A DNA stretch of 64,000 nucleotides from CAZIKB01 sp964539665 (GCA_964539665.1 CAZIKB010000003.1:62001-126000), one strand, 5' to 3'. Shown: positions 8,699 through 18,496, counted from the first letter of the stretch. The notes: generated by a model from the letters alone, not told the origin. Numbers and translations: made by a program.

Positions 8699-9685
8699 AT
8701 GAAGCTCATTATTCAAATTCCTTGTTTAAATGAAGAAAAGTCCTTACCTGAGACTTTGAATGATTTACCAGATTCCATTGAAGGTGTGGATGAAATCGAA
8801 ACCTTGATTATTGACGATGGCAGTGAAGACCGGACTATAGAAGTTGCACGCGAGTCAGGGGTGAATCATATTGTACAACACACAAATAATAAAGGGCTTG
8901 CAGAAGCATTTGTGACTGGTATTGACGCCTGCCTTAAACTCGGCGCGGACATTATTGTCAATACTGACGGGGACAATCAATATAATGGCCGTAGCATCGT
9001 AGATTTGATTGATCCGATTCTAAAACGCAAAGCGGATATGGTTGTGGGAGATCGGCAGGTAAACGGTATTCCTCATTTTTCGTTTTTTAAAAAACGTTTG
9101 CAATCTCTGGGCAGTTGGGTTGTTCAGCATATCTCTGATACGAAGGTTCCCGATACCACCAGTGGCTTCCGAGCGTTCAGCCGCGAAGCAGCGCTTCGAA
9201 TGAATGTTATTTCAAGGTTTACCTACACGCTCGAGACTATTATTCAGGCAGGGAAAAGCAATGTCGCTATTACGCATGTTCCAGTAGAGACCAATGAGAA
9301 ACTGCGGGATTCGCGTCTTTTCAAAAGCATACCTAATTATATTAAGCGCTCTGTGGCAACAATATTTAGAATTTACACAATGTATGAACCGCTCAAGACA
9401 TTTTCGATGATTGGAGGTTTTGTTTTTGGCGGCGGTATGCTCTTGTCTTTAAGATATCTATATTTTTATTTTACAACCGGCGGCGGAGGACATATTCAGT
9501 CTTTAATCCTTGCCGCTGTGCTCATGTTAATAGGATTTCAGGTGATTATGATTGGGCTCCTCGCTGATTTAATTCGCGGTAATCGTCGTTTAATTGAAGA
9601 TACGCAATACCGGGTAAAAAAGATGGAGATAGGACATTTGTACAAAGATGTCAAATTGAATGAAAAAAACAGAGAAGAAAGTTAA
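8699..9685 (+). CDS. GT2 glycosyltransferase with C-terminal membrane segments
   Basis: The 328-residue protein has an N-terminal GT-A domain with IPCLNEEKSLPETL, LIIDDGSEDRT near residue 37 and an intact metal site NTDGDNQYNG near residue 93. PDTTSGFRAFSREA near residue 155 is typical of polyprenyl-phosphate-sugar synthases. Two membrane helices lie near residues 240 and 280. It is the third member of a tandem GT2 set and, unlike the second, keeps all catalytic residues. The stop overlaps the start of the next glycosyltransferase by 26 bases, showing tight translational coupling. The sugar specificity cannot be read from the sequence. Confidence 0.87.
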   Translation: MKLIIQIPCLNEEKSLPETLNDLPDSIEGVDEIETLIIDDGSEDRTIEVARESGVNHIVQHTNNKGLAEAFVTGIDACLKLGADIIVNTDGDNQYNGRSIVDLIDPILKRKADMVVGDRQVNGIPHFSFFKKRLQSLGSWVVQHISDTKVPDTTSGFRAFSREAALRMNVISRFTYTLETIIQAGKSNVAITHVPVETNEKLRDSRLFKSIPNYIKRSVATIFRIYTMYEPLKTFSMIGGFVFGGGMLLSLRYLYFYFTTGGGGHIQSLILAAVLMLIGFQVIMIGLLADLIRGNRRLIEDTQYRVKKMEIGHLYKDVKLNEKNREES

Positions 9686-10733
9686 AATTTGTTATATTGC
9701 AGGTCGTGAAGCCAGTTATTCGCGTACAAGAATGATGATTCACGGACTGCAGTCCGTGGGATTTGATGTGGTAAAATGTTTGCCGCCGAATAAATCGTTT
9801 AAATATTATCCCAATATAATGTGGCAGTTTCTTCGCAAAAAACGTGGCTGCGATTTGGTAATCGTTGGCTTTTATGGACAGCTTTTACTGCCCTTCGTCT
9901 GGTTGTTCACGACAAAACCTATTTTATTCGATGTGTACATTTCCACTTTCGGGACAATGATTGATGATCGGGCTAAAGGACGACGGAATGGTTTCCGGGC
10001 CAGACTATACTGGCTGTCAGATTACATTTCTATGAAACTGGCAAATAGAATTATTACTGAGTCATGCCATCATATAAAACAGTATGCGAAAATGTTTCGG
10101 GTTCCGGAAAGTAAATTTAGGCATATTTTTTTAGCAACTGATCCCAATATCATTTATCCAAAATCGCTGCCGCAACCCAAGGGAAAATTCCTGGTTCATT
10201 TCCATGGAGAATATGCACCATTTCATGGCGTCAAATATATTTTCCAGGCGGCTGATATTTTAAGAAATGAGAATGTGGAATTCCAAATCGTTGGCCGCGG
10301 CATTACTCATGAACAGGACATGAAATTTGCAAAAGAGTTGAATCTGCAAAATTGTAAATTTATTGAATGGGTGCCTTATGAAGAATTGGCCGACTACATG
10401 TCGCGTGCGCATTGCTGCCTGGGATTTTTCGGTGATAATCCCAGAACCATGCGTGTTTTTACAAATAAAGTTGTAGAAGCCATTGCAGTCGCAAAGCCAT
10501 TAATCTCCACAAAAAATGAGCCGGTTCAGGAATTGCTAAAAAATGACGAAAGCGCTTTGCTGGTTGAAAGAGCTAATCCAGCCCAGATAGCGAAAGCCAT
10601 TCGTAAATTGCGGGATGACGCTGAATTGCGGCAACGAATCGGCAATGCGGGCCATGAACTGTTTTTAAAAAATTGTACTTTGGAGGTTTTTTCAAAATAT
10701 ATTAAAAATAATATTGAGGAGATGCTGAATTAA
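9660..10733 (+). CDS. GT4-type glycosyltransferase (GT-B fold)
   Basis: This 357-residue cytoplasmic protein has a GT-B fold. An N-terminal acceptor domain is followed by the donor domain with LVHFHGEYAPFHGVKYIFQAADIL near residue 180, FQIVGRG and the late EAIAVAKPLISTKNEPVQE, which corresponds to the EX7E donor-binding motif. It starts inside the previous gene with the ATGA-type overlap and ends with an overlap of one base with the next epimerase gene. These overlaps place it firmly in one operon. It should add one sugar to a lipid-linked oligosaccharide; donor and acceptor are unknown. Confidence 0.85.
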   Translation: MKKTEKKVKICYIAGREASYSRTRMMIHGLQSVGFDVVKCLPPNKSFKYYPNIMWQFLRKKRGCDLVIVGFYGQLLLPFVWLFTTKPILFDVYISTFGTMIDDRAKGRRNGFRARLYWLSDYISMKLANRIITESCHHIKQYAKMFRVPESKFRHIFLATDPNIIYPKSLPQPKGKFLVHFHGEYAPFHGVKYIFQAADILRNENVEFQIVGRGITHEQDMKFAKELNLQNCKFIEWVPYEELADYMSRAHCCLGFFGDNPRTMRVFTNKVVEAIAVAKPLISTKNEPVQELLKNDESALLVERANPAQIAKAIRKLRDDAELRQRIGNAGHELFLKNCTLEVFSKYIKNNIEEMLN

Positions 10734-11752
10734 TGATTGCAGATTTTGATTATTCTTTATTGAAAGGGAAAAAAGTTCTGATCACCGGCGGTCTTGGATT
10801 TATCGGCAGCAGTATCGCTCATCGGTGCGTTGAGTTAGGTGCGAGCGTGATGATTTTAGACGCCTGCTTGGAACCTTACGGCTGGAATTTTACTAATATT
10901 GAGGAGATTAAAAATAATATCGAATTTATTAAAGGCGATATTCGCGATAGAAATCTGCTGATGAAATTAACGCCGAACCAGGATATCATTTTTCACATGG
11001 CGGCGCAGGTGGGTCGTGAAATTTCAATTGAGAGCCCGGAATTGGATGTAGAGATCAACTGTACTGGTACGATTAATCTTCTCGAAGCCTGCCGAAAAAA
11101 TACGAAAGGTGTTAAAGTAGTCTTCGCTGGTTCTCGGGGGCAAATAGGCGAGCCAGTATATTTTCCGGTTGATGAAAACCATCCACAAAATCCTACGGAT
11201 ATTTACGGTATCAATAAAATGGCCGCTGAACAGTATTTATTTCTTTACAGTAAAATAAGTGAATTCCCGGTTGTATCTCTGAGGCTTAATAATGTCTACG
11301 GCCCGAGATGTCAGATGCATGCCAGCTTTTATGGGATTCTTAACTGGTTTATGGCTAATGCCATGACCGGTAAAGCCATCACTGTTTACGGCGAAGGCAA
11401 ACAGACCAGAGATTATGTTTATATTGACGATGTTGTGGATGCTTTTATCCGGGTGGCCATTTCTGAGCAAGCCAATGGTCAGGTCTATTTCGTTGGCTCG
11501 GCTGTGGAGACCGTCTTCCTCGAAATGGTGAATGAGATTGTGCGTGCAGTGGGCACAGGCGAAATAGTACACATCCCGTTTCCTGAGATACGTGATAAAA
11601 TTGATATAAAAAGATTTGTGGTTACTTATTCGAAAATAAATGCAGCGGTAGGGTGGAAACCGAATTATGATTTACGAACCGGCGTCAGAAAAACTGTGAA
11701 TTATTATCGCGGCAGATTGAACGACTATTTGCACCGAGGCGGAGAGAGCTGA
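10733..11752 (+). CDS. NAD-dependent nucleotide-sugar epimerase/dehydratase
   Basis: The 339-residue extended SDR has the Rossmann motif TGGLGFIGSSIA near residue 18. The aspartate LDACLEP binds the NAD ribose. The FAGSRGQIGE segment holds the catalytic Ser/Thr position, and YGINKMAAEQY holds the Tyr-x3-Lys pair near residue 160. LRLNNVYGPR and TRDYVYIDDVVDA are typical of UDP-glucose 4-epimerase and GDP-mannose dehydratase relatives. It makes an NDP-sugar for the glycan. Its start overlaps the previous stop by one base, and the next glycosyltransferase starts one base after its stop, so it is translated as part of an operon. Confidence 0.86.
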   Translation: MIADFDYSLLKGKKVLITGGLGFIGSSIAHRCVELGASVMILDACLEPYGWNFTNIEEIKNNIEFIKGDIRDRNLLMKLTPNQDIIFHMAAQVGREISIESPELDVEINCTGTINLLEACRKNTKGVKVVFAGSRGQIGEPVYFPVDENHPQNPTDIYGINKMAAEQYLFLYSKISEFPVVSLRLNNVYGPRCQMHASFYGILNWFMANAMTGKAITVYGEGKQTRDYVYIDDVVDAFIRVAISEQANGQVYFVGSAVETVFLEMVNEIVRAVGTGEIVHIPFPEIRDKIDIKRFVVTYSKINAAVGWKPNYDLRTGVRKTVNYYRGRLNDYLHRGGES

Positions 11753-11753
11753 G

Positions 11754-12743
11754 ATGTCAGATCCAGTATCAGTGAAAGATGTAAAAAACATTAATAATCT
11801 GAGTGAAAAGCAAAATATAGACCTATCCGTAATAATAGCATGCTTTAATTCCAGTAGAACAATCCGGAATGCGCTTGAAGCTATTTCAAATCAGGTAACA
11901 AACTACAATTTTGAAATTCTTGTCGTCGATAGCTCCAAAGATGACACTCCTGAGATCGTGGCTAATGAATTTCCGCACGTCCATCTCTTCAGGTATGAAC
12001 GTCAGACCTACCCTGGAACGGCACGCAACCTGGGAATAGAGAAAGCACGCGGTACTTATGTCGTTTTTACCGATTCGGATTGTGTGCCCGATTCTAACTG
12101 GGTCGAACAGATTATAAAAACAATCACCAGAGTACAAACAGACGCAGTGGGAGGATGTTTGATTAATGGCTATCCAAAGAGTCTTACCGCCTGGGTTAGC
12201 CATTTAATTGAATTTAACGAGTGGACAGAAACAACTCCGGCAGGTATTGTGACCAATATCCCCAGCGCAAATCTGGCTTATAAAAAGGAAACGTTTACAC
12301 GCTTAAAAGAATACTTCCCTGATTATCTGGGCTCAGAAGATACAATACTCAACTGGAAAATGCAAAATAAAGGCGTCAGGATTTATTTCGATCCCAAAAT
12401 CAGAATTGTCCATTTGAACCGAGTTTCTTTAATAAAACTGTTTCGCCATCAGTATAATTTAGGCAGGTGGTCAGCCGAAGCAAGACGCAATGTAGATTTG
12501 CCAGGGAGTTATTTGGTGAAGTATCGCATCTTGGTATTCGCACTCCCCATCATTCGTTGGGCCCGGGCGTTAGTCAGGCTGCTTCGTAAAGATATACCGA
12601 AATTTTTGCTATTTCTGTTCATCACACCCATTTATTTAGCAACGGCTGTTGCCTGGAGCATTGGTTTTGTTTCTAAACAAAAGCTAACATTTTCTATTCA
12701 ATCGCAGGAAAATTCCAATATTTCCTCAAACACGAGAAGTTAA
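11754..12743 (+). CDS. GT2 glycosyltransferase
   Basis: The 329-residue GT-A enzyme has VIIACFNSSRTIRNALEAIS, LVVDSSKDDTPEIV near residue 60, RNLGIEKARG, and the metal motif FTDSDCVPDSNWVEQ near residue 104 (D-S-D). The catalytic base region is LGSEDTILNWKM near residue 195. A C-terminal hydrophobic region of about 50 residues suggests membrane association. Its layout matches succinoglycan/ExoM-like glycosyltransferases. It sits between two epimerase genes with 1-base gaps. Donor sugar unknown. Confidence 0.86.
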   Translation: MSDPVSVKDVKNINNLSEKQNIDLSVIIACFNSSRTIRNALEAISNQVTNYNFEILVVDSSKDDTPEIVANEFPHVHLFRYERQTYPGTARNLGIEKARGTYVVFTDSDCVPDSNWVEQIIKTITRVQTDAVGGCLINGYPKSLTAWVSHLIEFNEWTETTPAGIVTNIPSANLAYKKETFTRLKEYFPDYLGSEDTILNWKMQNKGVRIYFDPKIRIVHLNRVSLIKLFRHQYNLGRWSAEARRNVDLPGSYLVKYRILVFALPIIRWARALVRLLRKDIPKFLLFLFITPIYLATAVAWSIGFVSKQKLTFSIQSQENSNISSNTRS

Positions 12744-12744
12744 C

Positions 12745-14889
12745 ATGGATGTAAAAAGTCAAGCTAAAAAAAAGATTTTTGTAACCGGGGGTTCTGGATT
12801 TTTAGGTCGAGCAATAATAAGCCATCTTTTAACTGATGGTTTTCAGATCGTTGCACTGGCGCGGCGTTCGAATGTCCCCGAACATCTGAAGAATCCTGAC
12901 ATTAAATTAGTAGAGGGTGATGTTCGTGATTCCAAAAGTATACAAAAAGCTATGCGGGGCGTAGATTTCGTTGTCCATGCTGCTGCAACGATGCAAGGTT
13001 CCTGGGATGATTTCTATCAAATAAATGTCGAAGCTACCAAAACGCTGCTGGATGCTGCTGTGAAGCATAAAGTGGAACGATTTATTTATATTAGTTCTGT
13101 GAGCGTTTATGCGCACGCCACGATGGAGAACGCTGCAGTGTTTACCGAAGATATGCCGTACGAGGGTGACGCGTTCACTAATTTCTACTCCAAATCAAAA
13201 ATGGAAGCGGAGAAATTAGTCTGGCAGGCTATTAGCGAGAATAAATTATCCAGTGTGATATTGCGACCTGGTGCGATTTATGGCCCCGGAGGTAACATAT
13301 TCCCGGCAACGCTTGGTTTGGGGCTCGGGGTTGACAAAATTATTTTATTCGGCGATTCCAAAACCGAGCTTCCGTTGAGTTATGTCGAAAATGTAGTTGA
13401 CGCCATTGTGAAGTCAATTGAACAAAAGGAAGCTGTCGGGGAATGTTTCAATTTAGTTGAAGACCGGACACTCAGCCGGATAGATTATGCAAATGCCCTG
13501 AAATCAGAGGCCAATCCAAATCTGAAAATACTGCGTTTACCGCTCTGGTTCATGAATTTTGTAAAATTTACTCTGAAAACAGGATTCCGTCTGATAGGTA
13601 AAAAAGCGCCGTTGAGCGCATTAAATCTAAAGTTATATTGCTCTTCAATAAAATACTCAAATGAAAAATATAAAAGAATTTTTGGTGCGAAACCTTATGT
13701 CGACTTTGATGAGAGTATTCATCGAACCATGCAATGGCATAAGAAAAAAAGGACGCCAATTAGATCTCAGGGACTTCCAGGGGGGGAAGTCCTGCTTTCT
13801 ACAAAACAAAAACTGAACGTTGGGATCATCGGCTGTGGAAATATTGCTCATGTACATTTATTATTTTTGAAGAAGTTCAAGAATGTCGGCAAAATTTACA
13901 TTGCCGATCCTCAACCAGCTGCTTTGAATGCGATCAGTAAAAAATATAAAGTAGCGAAAGGCTATAATGACTACCAGGAAATGCTTACTAAAGAACAGAT
14001 TGATGTGGTTCACATTCTGGCGCCGCCGCAATTTCATGCAGAAATTACCGAGTTTGCTGCAAAACAGGACTGCCATGTTCTGGTTGAAAAGCCCATGGCT
14101 CTGGATTACAGGCAAGCCAAAAAGATGCTGACAGTCGCCCAAAAAAGTAAAATAAAACTATGTGTTGTACACAATCATCTTTATGATAAAGTCATGGTCA
14201 AAGCCAGGGATATTCTTGCCCAGGGTGTTTTAGGACGCATCACCTATATTGAAAGTTGGTATGGAACCCAATTTGGCTCTTTTGCTCCGCCATTCGATCC
14301 GCAAAAATATTGGGGTTATTCATTGCCTGGTTCTCTTTACCAAGACTACTTACCCCACGCATTATATGTGCTGCTTGACATATTGGGCCGTGGCGAAATC
14401 AAAAATATTACGGCTAATTATATCGGCGGCGTGCCTTCCGTTGAAACCGATGAGCTAAAGATCATGTTTGAACACGAAAAGAAGGTGGGACTACTTTCCC
14501 TGTCTTTGTCGGTGGCGCCGCGTTATCAGTTTATGAATATCTATGGTACGAACGGAACGGTGAAAATCGACTTCTTAAATAAAGTCGTATTTTTAGACAA
14601 GGAGATCGGCGGTGTTCCGAAAACCATAAATCGGGCATTATCAGCTATGAAATATTCGAAGTTGCTGGGCACGGCCGCTATTCGAAATATCTTTACCATG
14701 CACAGGGTACAGCAAAATTTATTTGAAGGCACGGGCAGAATTATTCGGTTGTTTTATCGCAGCATTTTATTAGATGAGCCCGAACCTGTACCTGCAACCG
14801 AAGGCTTACAGGTCATGAACCTTCTGGATCAAATTTGGTCTGAAATTAATACAAAGGAATCCGCACCTCAGAAAAAAATGCCTGCGTAA
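12745..14889 (+). CDS. Fusion of NAD-dependent epimerase and Gfo/Idh/MocA oxidoreductase
   Basis: This single 714-residue frame contains two complete enzymes. Residues about 5-335 form an extended SDR with TGGSGFLGRAI near residue 14 and the catalytic pair in FYSKSKMEAEK near residue 150. After a short basic linker near residues 335-352, residues about 353-705 form a Gfo/Idh/MocA oxidoreductase with a second Rossmann motif NVGIIGCGNIAHVH and the diagnostic LVEKPMAL (EKP). Such oxidoreductases oxidise or reduce NDP-sugars at C3. A fused pair suggests that two successive steps of one sugar pathway are carried out on a single polypeptide. No stop or shift separates the halves. It ends the first tight operon; a gap of about 360 bases follows. 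Confidence 0.85.
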   Translation: MDVKSQAKKKIFVTGGSGFLGRAIISHLLTDGFQIVALARRSNVPEHLKNPDIKLVEGDVRDSKSIQKAMRGVDFVVHAAATMQGSWDDFYQINVEATKTLLDAAVKHKVERFIYISSVSVYAHATMENAAVFTEDMPYEGDAFTNFYSKSKMEAEKLVWQAISENKLSSVILRPGAIYGPGGNIFPATLGLGLGVDKIILFGDSKTELPLSYVENVVDAIVKSIEQKEAVGECFNLVEDRTLSRIDYANALKSEANPNLKILRLPLWFMNFVKFTLKTGFRLIGKKAPLSALNLKLYCSSIKYSNEKYKRIFGAKPYVDFDESIHRTMQWHKKKRTPIRSQGLPGGEVLLSTKQKLNVGIIGCGNIAHVHLLFLKKFKNVGKIYIADPQPAALNAISKKYKVAKGYNDYQEMLTKEQIDVVHILAPPQFHAEITEFAAKQDCHVLVEKPMALDYRQAKKMLTVAQKSKIKLCVVHNHLYDKVMVKARDILAQGVLGRITYIESWYGTQFGSFAPPFDPQKYWGYSLPGSLYQDYLPHALYVLLDILGRGEIKNITANYIGGVPSVETDELKIMFEHEKKVGLLSLSLSVAPRYQFMNIYGTNGTVKIDFLNKVVFLDKEIGGVPKTINRALSAMKYSKLLGTAAIRNIFTMHRVQQNLFEGTGRIIRLFYRSILLDEPEPVPATEGLQVMNLLDQIWSEINTKESAPQKKMPA

Positions 14890-15247
14890 TTCCTTGCTTA
14901 ATTAGTAACTGGACAGACGAGCATAAATAAATTTTGAACTTACTATCGTAGCTGACTTCCCGAAATCTCTAAATCGGGAATCCATGTGAGTTGGGCCTGG
15001 ATTCCCGCTTCAAACATGCGGGAAAGACTTATTTATAGAAAGAAATGAAAAATTGTCAGGCTGACAGGATGAAGAGCTCTAAAACTGGATCAGGTAAAAT
15101 AAAAAACAATTTGATTTCATTCAGGATGAATCTTTCTCATGTCTATGTAAGCTTCTGTTTATTAAAAAGATTCTTCCAGAATGACAGTGGCCGTTTTTGT
15201 TTTAATATTCCGTGTAAAATCCGTGTCCTTCCGTGGTTAAAGGCTGT
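14890..15247 (+). repeat. Non-coding gap with stacked inverted and dispersed-type repeats
   Basis: No convincing gene lies here. The gap holds several repeat types in a row. Alternating TTCCCG/CGGGAA arms give three overlapping hairpins: 14957-14963 with 14974-14980, 14975-14984 with 14998-15007 (10 bp, perfect), and 15002-15008 with 15018-15024. A small palindrome, TGTCAG-G-CTGACA, is at 15054-15066. A segment at 15168-15187 resembles the AGATTCTTC-AGAATGACAG repeat found in many environmental genomes. Three CCGTG copies at 15210, 15221 and 15231 resemble another widespread dispersed repeat. The last runs into the next gene's start region. Confidence 0.6.
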
Positions 15248-16669
15248 ATGATTTCCCGGGCGACAATTTTATTGATGACCAGCCAGGTCATCTTTTTATT
15301 TTCCGGCTTTCTGATAAATTCTGGATTAGCCCGCATTTTCAAACCAATAGATTATGGCACCTTTGGACTCGTCATGTCTATTTTGGTGATTGTTGAGTTG
15401 TTTGTAATTACAGGCATTCCTGAAGCCATTCAAAAATTTGGCGGGGAACGTCCCGAGGTAATGTCGAAGCTAATTTCCAAAACACTTCCCTGGCAAATAG
15501 TTTATGCCATAATTGTTTTTCTGATTTTTTGGTTAATTGCCCCCTTGTTGTCCAATATTTTTGGGGACTCTGAGTTAACATTTTATTTAAGAATAGCTGG
15601 AATTGACATAATCATTTATGGTTTGTATAAATATTTTTTGGGAGTGCAAAATGGCCTGCATCGATTTTTTCACTACACGATATTAGGCATTACCTATTCT
15701 CTGGCAAAGTTAGCTGCCATTCTTGGTTTAGTCTGGTTAGGATTCTCCATATCCGGAGCGCTGGTTGGCAATATTATCGGCTCAGTGCTTGCCCTGATTT
15801 TAGCTTTTATGTTTTCACGGGTTCCTGAATCTGAAGTGGAATTAGAATCGAGATCCTATACTTCTTTTGTAATTCAGAATGTGTTTTATTTTGTTGGTTT
15901 AAATCTGTTTTTTTCAATTGATCTTTGGTTTGTAAAATATTATATACCAGGAGCCGGGGTAGGTTTATATGTTTCTGCTTCGGTTTTAGCAAAAGTGACC
16001 TATTTGATATCGGTGGCTCTTTCGGCTGTTTTGCTGCCTTCTTTGTCCAGAACCATCAAATTGCAACAACAGCAAAGAACCAATGCGCTTATTAAAGACT
16101 CGCTACGTTATCTCATGATTTTTTTAGTTTTAATAAATACAGTCATAATTATTAATTCAACCGGGATCATCAAGTTGTTTTTTGGTGATGATTACATAGC
16201 GGCTGCCTCTGTTTTAAGTATTTTAATAGTAGGCCTGTCTTTCTTTACTATGATGGCAATAATCAACACAATCATGATTGCTAACAATCAAATGCGGGCC
16301 AGTTTAGTTCTTATATTAGGCCTGCTAATTTTGGATTGCATCTTAAATCGAATATTAGTGCCTCACTATCAATTGTACGGTGCAGCTATCGCAACAGCAA
16401 CAGTTGGCTTGCTTGGAACGATTTTAGGCGGATTATATGTTTTTAAAGAATTCAAATCTCTCATAATATCTTTCTCCTTGGTACGCTTAACAGCCATCAC
16501 TCTATTTGTCTTTTTTATCGCAAATTTAATGAATCAAATACATATAGATGTGATATTAAAATCGGTGCTTTTGGGGAGTATTTTTTTATTTCTATTGTGG
16601 CTAACCAGGGAAATAACTTCCGTTGATTTACGTCGATTTAAAGAGTCTCTTGGATTTTCAAATACTTAA
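15248..16669 (+). CDS. Wzx-type oligosaccharide flippase (MATE/MVF superfamily)
   Basis: The protein of about 473 residues is hydrophobic throughout, with about 12-14 predicted membrane segments. N-terminal features such as the GLARIFKPIDYGTFGLVMSI segment are typical of polysaccharide biosynthesis exporters. This family moves undecaprenyl-diphosphate-linked glycan units from the cytoplasmic to the periplasmic face. A GTG at 15233 is in frame, but it lies within a dispersed repeat. I prefer the ATG at 15248, with AAAGG about 5 bases upstream. A second flippase occurs at 33838, so the locus may export two different repeat units. Confidence 0.85.
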   Translation: MISRATILLMTSQVIFLFSGFLINSGLARIFKPIDYGTFGLVMSILVIVELFVITGIPEAIQKFGGERPEVMSKLISKTLPWQIVYAIIVFLIFWLIAPLLSNIFGDSELTFYLRIAGIDIIIYGLYKYFLGVQNGLHRFFHYTILGITYSLAKLAAILGLVWLGFSISGALVGNIIGSVLALILAFMFSRVPESEVELESRSYTSFVIQNVFYFVGLNLFFSIDLWFVKYYIPGAGVGLYVSASVLAKVTYLISVALSAVLLPSLSRTIKLQQQQRTNALIKDSLRYLMIFLVLINTVIIINSTGIIKLFFGDDYIAAASVLSILIVGLSFFTMMAIINTIMIANNQMRASLVLILGLLILDCILNRILVPHYQLYGAAIATATVGLLGTILGGLYVFKEFKSLIISFSLVRLTAITLFVFFIANLMNQIHIDVILKSVLLGSIFLFLLWLTREITSVDLRRFKESLGFSNT

Positions 16670-16680
16670 CTTGAATTACT

Positions 16681-16695
16681 CCTGGCATGGCCAGG
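16681..16695. repeat. Short perfect hairpin between flippase and GT39-like gene
   Basis: CCTGGC-ATG-GCCAGG forms a 6-bp stem with a 3-base loop shortly after the flippase stop. It is followed by an A-rich run rather than T residues, so it does not look like a classical intrinsic terminator on the + strand. Confidence 0.4.
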
Positions 16696-16759
16696 CAGAA
16701 AAAAAATATCAACTTCAAACTAAAATCATTTGAAATAATTGGGTAATTTCATTTAAAAA

Positions 16760-18445
16760 ATGATTAGTTCTAACTTTAATAATAAACTCGCGAAGAGATT
16801 AATTTATTTATGGCTGTTGGGCTGTCTGTGTATTGGTGGATTCCTACGTTTTTATCAATTGGGCGGTCCAAGTGTTTGGGTTGACGAGTTGAATCACCTT
16901 TATGCGGGACAATCATTAATAGAAAACGGCAGCCCGGAGCTCCCTTCCGGACAATTATACGATCGCGCATTGATATACTCGAAATTAGTTTCATACTCAT
17001 TCCAGGTGCTGGGTGTTAATGAATTTAGTTTGCGACTGCCCAGCGCAATAATTGGCCTGTTATGTTTAGTTCTAATTTATTTCGTAGCAAAACGTTTTTT
17101 TGGAGTAACTCCAGCACTGTTATCTGTATTATTTTTAGCTATTTCGCCGTTTGAGATTGGTTGGTCACGAATTTCAAGAATGTACACGCTATTCCAGTTT
17201 TTATTCCTCCTGGGAATTTATACTTTTTATCTTGGTTTTGAAAGTGAAAACAAAGATACGTTTTCGAGAGTACAAACGAATATATTAAAGCGGTTCACAG
17301 CGGGGGGAATTATTAATTTCATAGAAAGTTGGAATCTCAATCTTATTTGGCTATCAATTTCAGTCATATTTCTAACGGTATCCTACTTTGTGCATCAGCT
17401 CACTGCCTTATTTTTTGTTGGAATTCTGTTTTATTTAGCGCTCATGTTTTTAGTACAATGGCGTAATGAAAGTTTTTTGCAGGCGCTAAAGGGGAAATAT
17501 TTCATACTTTTGGTTTTATCGCTGGGCATGACGGGGATTATGATTTTAGTTGTTCCCGGAATAATTGCATTTGTGCAATACGCTGTTTTATATTCGCCCA
17601 AATGGGCTGCCATGCCTAAATTCCAAAATCCCAAACTTTATCTTGATTTTATTTTTGACCAATATAATTTTCCCATGGGAGTGTTGTTTGTATTAGGCAT
17701 CTACCAGGTGATGAGCAGGTTACATCGATTTGGATATTATATTGTTTCTATTTTCATGGCTTGTCTGTTACTGTTTACATTTGTTTTTTCTTACCGGCAT
17801 TTGCAGTATTTGTACAATATTTATCCAATATTAATTATAGTCAGCGCTTACGCATTTTCAAATATTGTCAATAGTGAATCAGGAAGAATTAAAACAGCCT
17901 GGTTCAAAAAGAGTCGATTAAATGATGTGATTTTTAAGGCGCTCATTGTTTGTTGTTTTTTAGTCTGGATTCCACTGACTCCATCCTTACGGTTAGCAAG
18001 GCGTATTCCATTCTCTAAGGATGGCGGTTTCAATGGCGCTGTTTTTTTGACGGAACATCGACAGGCTTGCAATTACATACGAGAAAATTGCAGAAATGAT
18101 GATCTGATAATATCATCAGACGCATTGGGAACACTTTACTATCTGGAGCGAGTCGATTATGATCTTAATTTTGCAGATTTTGATCTTTCAAAAGAAAAAG
18201 ATTTAAAAAATAATCAGGGAGAATATTTTGATCTTTACTCTGGAAAACCGTTCTTACAAAGTGTGTCGCAGTTACAAACCTTAATGGAACAATACAACTC
18301 TATTTGGCTGGTCTCTGAAGACTATAAATTTTCCCGGGCGCCAGTTTATGTACCGACCCCTATTCGGGAATTTGTTTTAGCTAATTTTGAAAAAGTATTC
18401 ACAACAAAGAATGGTACTATTTTAGTGTTTCATTTTTCCAAATAA
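16760..18445 (+). CDS. GT39/ArnT-like GT-C membrane glycosyltransferase
   Basis: The 561-residue polytopic protein has the GT-C signature near residue 30: an N-terminal membrane helix followed by a periplasmic loop with acidic residues (VWVDELNHLYAG). The stretch ISPFEIGWSRISRMYTLF near residue 130 is typical of PMT/ArnT relatives, which use polyprenyl-phosphate sugars on the outer face of the membrane. About ten membrane helices precede a soluble C-terminal domain of about 130 residues. It may use the product of the GT2 enzymes at 6643-9685. The acceptor could be a glycan, lipid A or a protein. Two other GT-C proteins are at 28847 and 62366. Confidence 0.8.
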   Translation: MISSNFNNKLAKRLIYLWLLGCLCIGGFLRFYQLGGPSVWVDELNHLYAGQSLIENGSPELPSGQLYDRALIYSKLVSYSFQVLGVNEFSLRLPSAIIGLLCLVLIYFVAKRFFGVTPALLSVLFLAISPFEIGWSRISRMYTLFQFLFLLGIYTFYLGFESENKDTFSRVQTNILKRFTAGGIINFIESWNLNLIWLSISVIFLTVSYFVHQLTALFFVGILFYLALMFLVQWRNESFLQALKGKYFILLVLSLGMTGIMILVVPGIIAFVQYAVLYSPKWAAMPKFQNPKLYLDFIFDQYNFPMGVLFVLGIYQVMSRLHRFGYYIVSIFMACLLLFTFVFSYRHLQYLYNIYPILIIVSAYAFSNIVNSESGRIKTAWFKKSRLNDVIFKALIVCCFLVWIPLTPSLRLARRIPFSKDGGFNGAVFLTEHRQACNYIRENCRNDDLIISSDALGTLYYLERVDYDLNFADFDLSKEKDLKNNQGEYFDLYSGKPFLQSVSQLQTLMEQYNSIWLVSEDYKFSRAPVYVPTPIREFVLANFEKVFTTKNGTILVFHFSK

Positions 18446-18496
18446 TTAACTATATTTTTGTATTAATTTATTGAAAAATAATGGTCAGGTAAAAAA

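Noticed and set aside
15045..15251. 68-residue open frame in the gap before the flippase
   Set aside because: It runs through dispersed repeats and into the flippase start, and has no protein-like features.
16681..16695. Hairpin considered as an intrinsic terminator
   Set aside because: It is followed by an A run rather than a T run on the transcribed strand.
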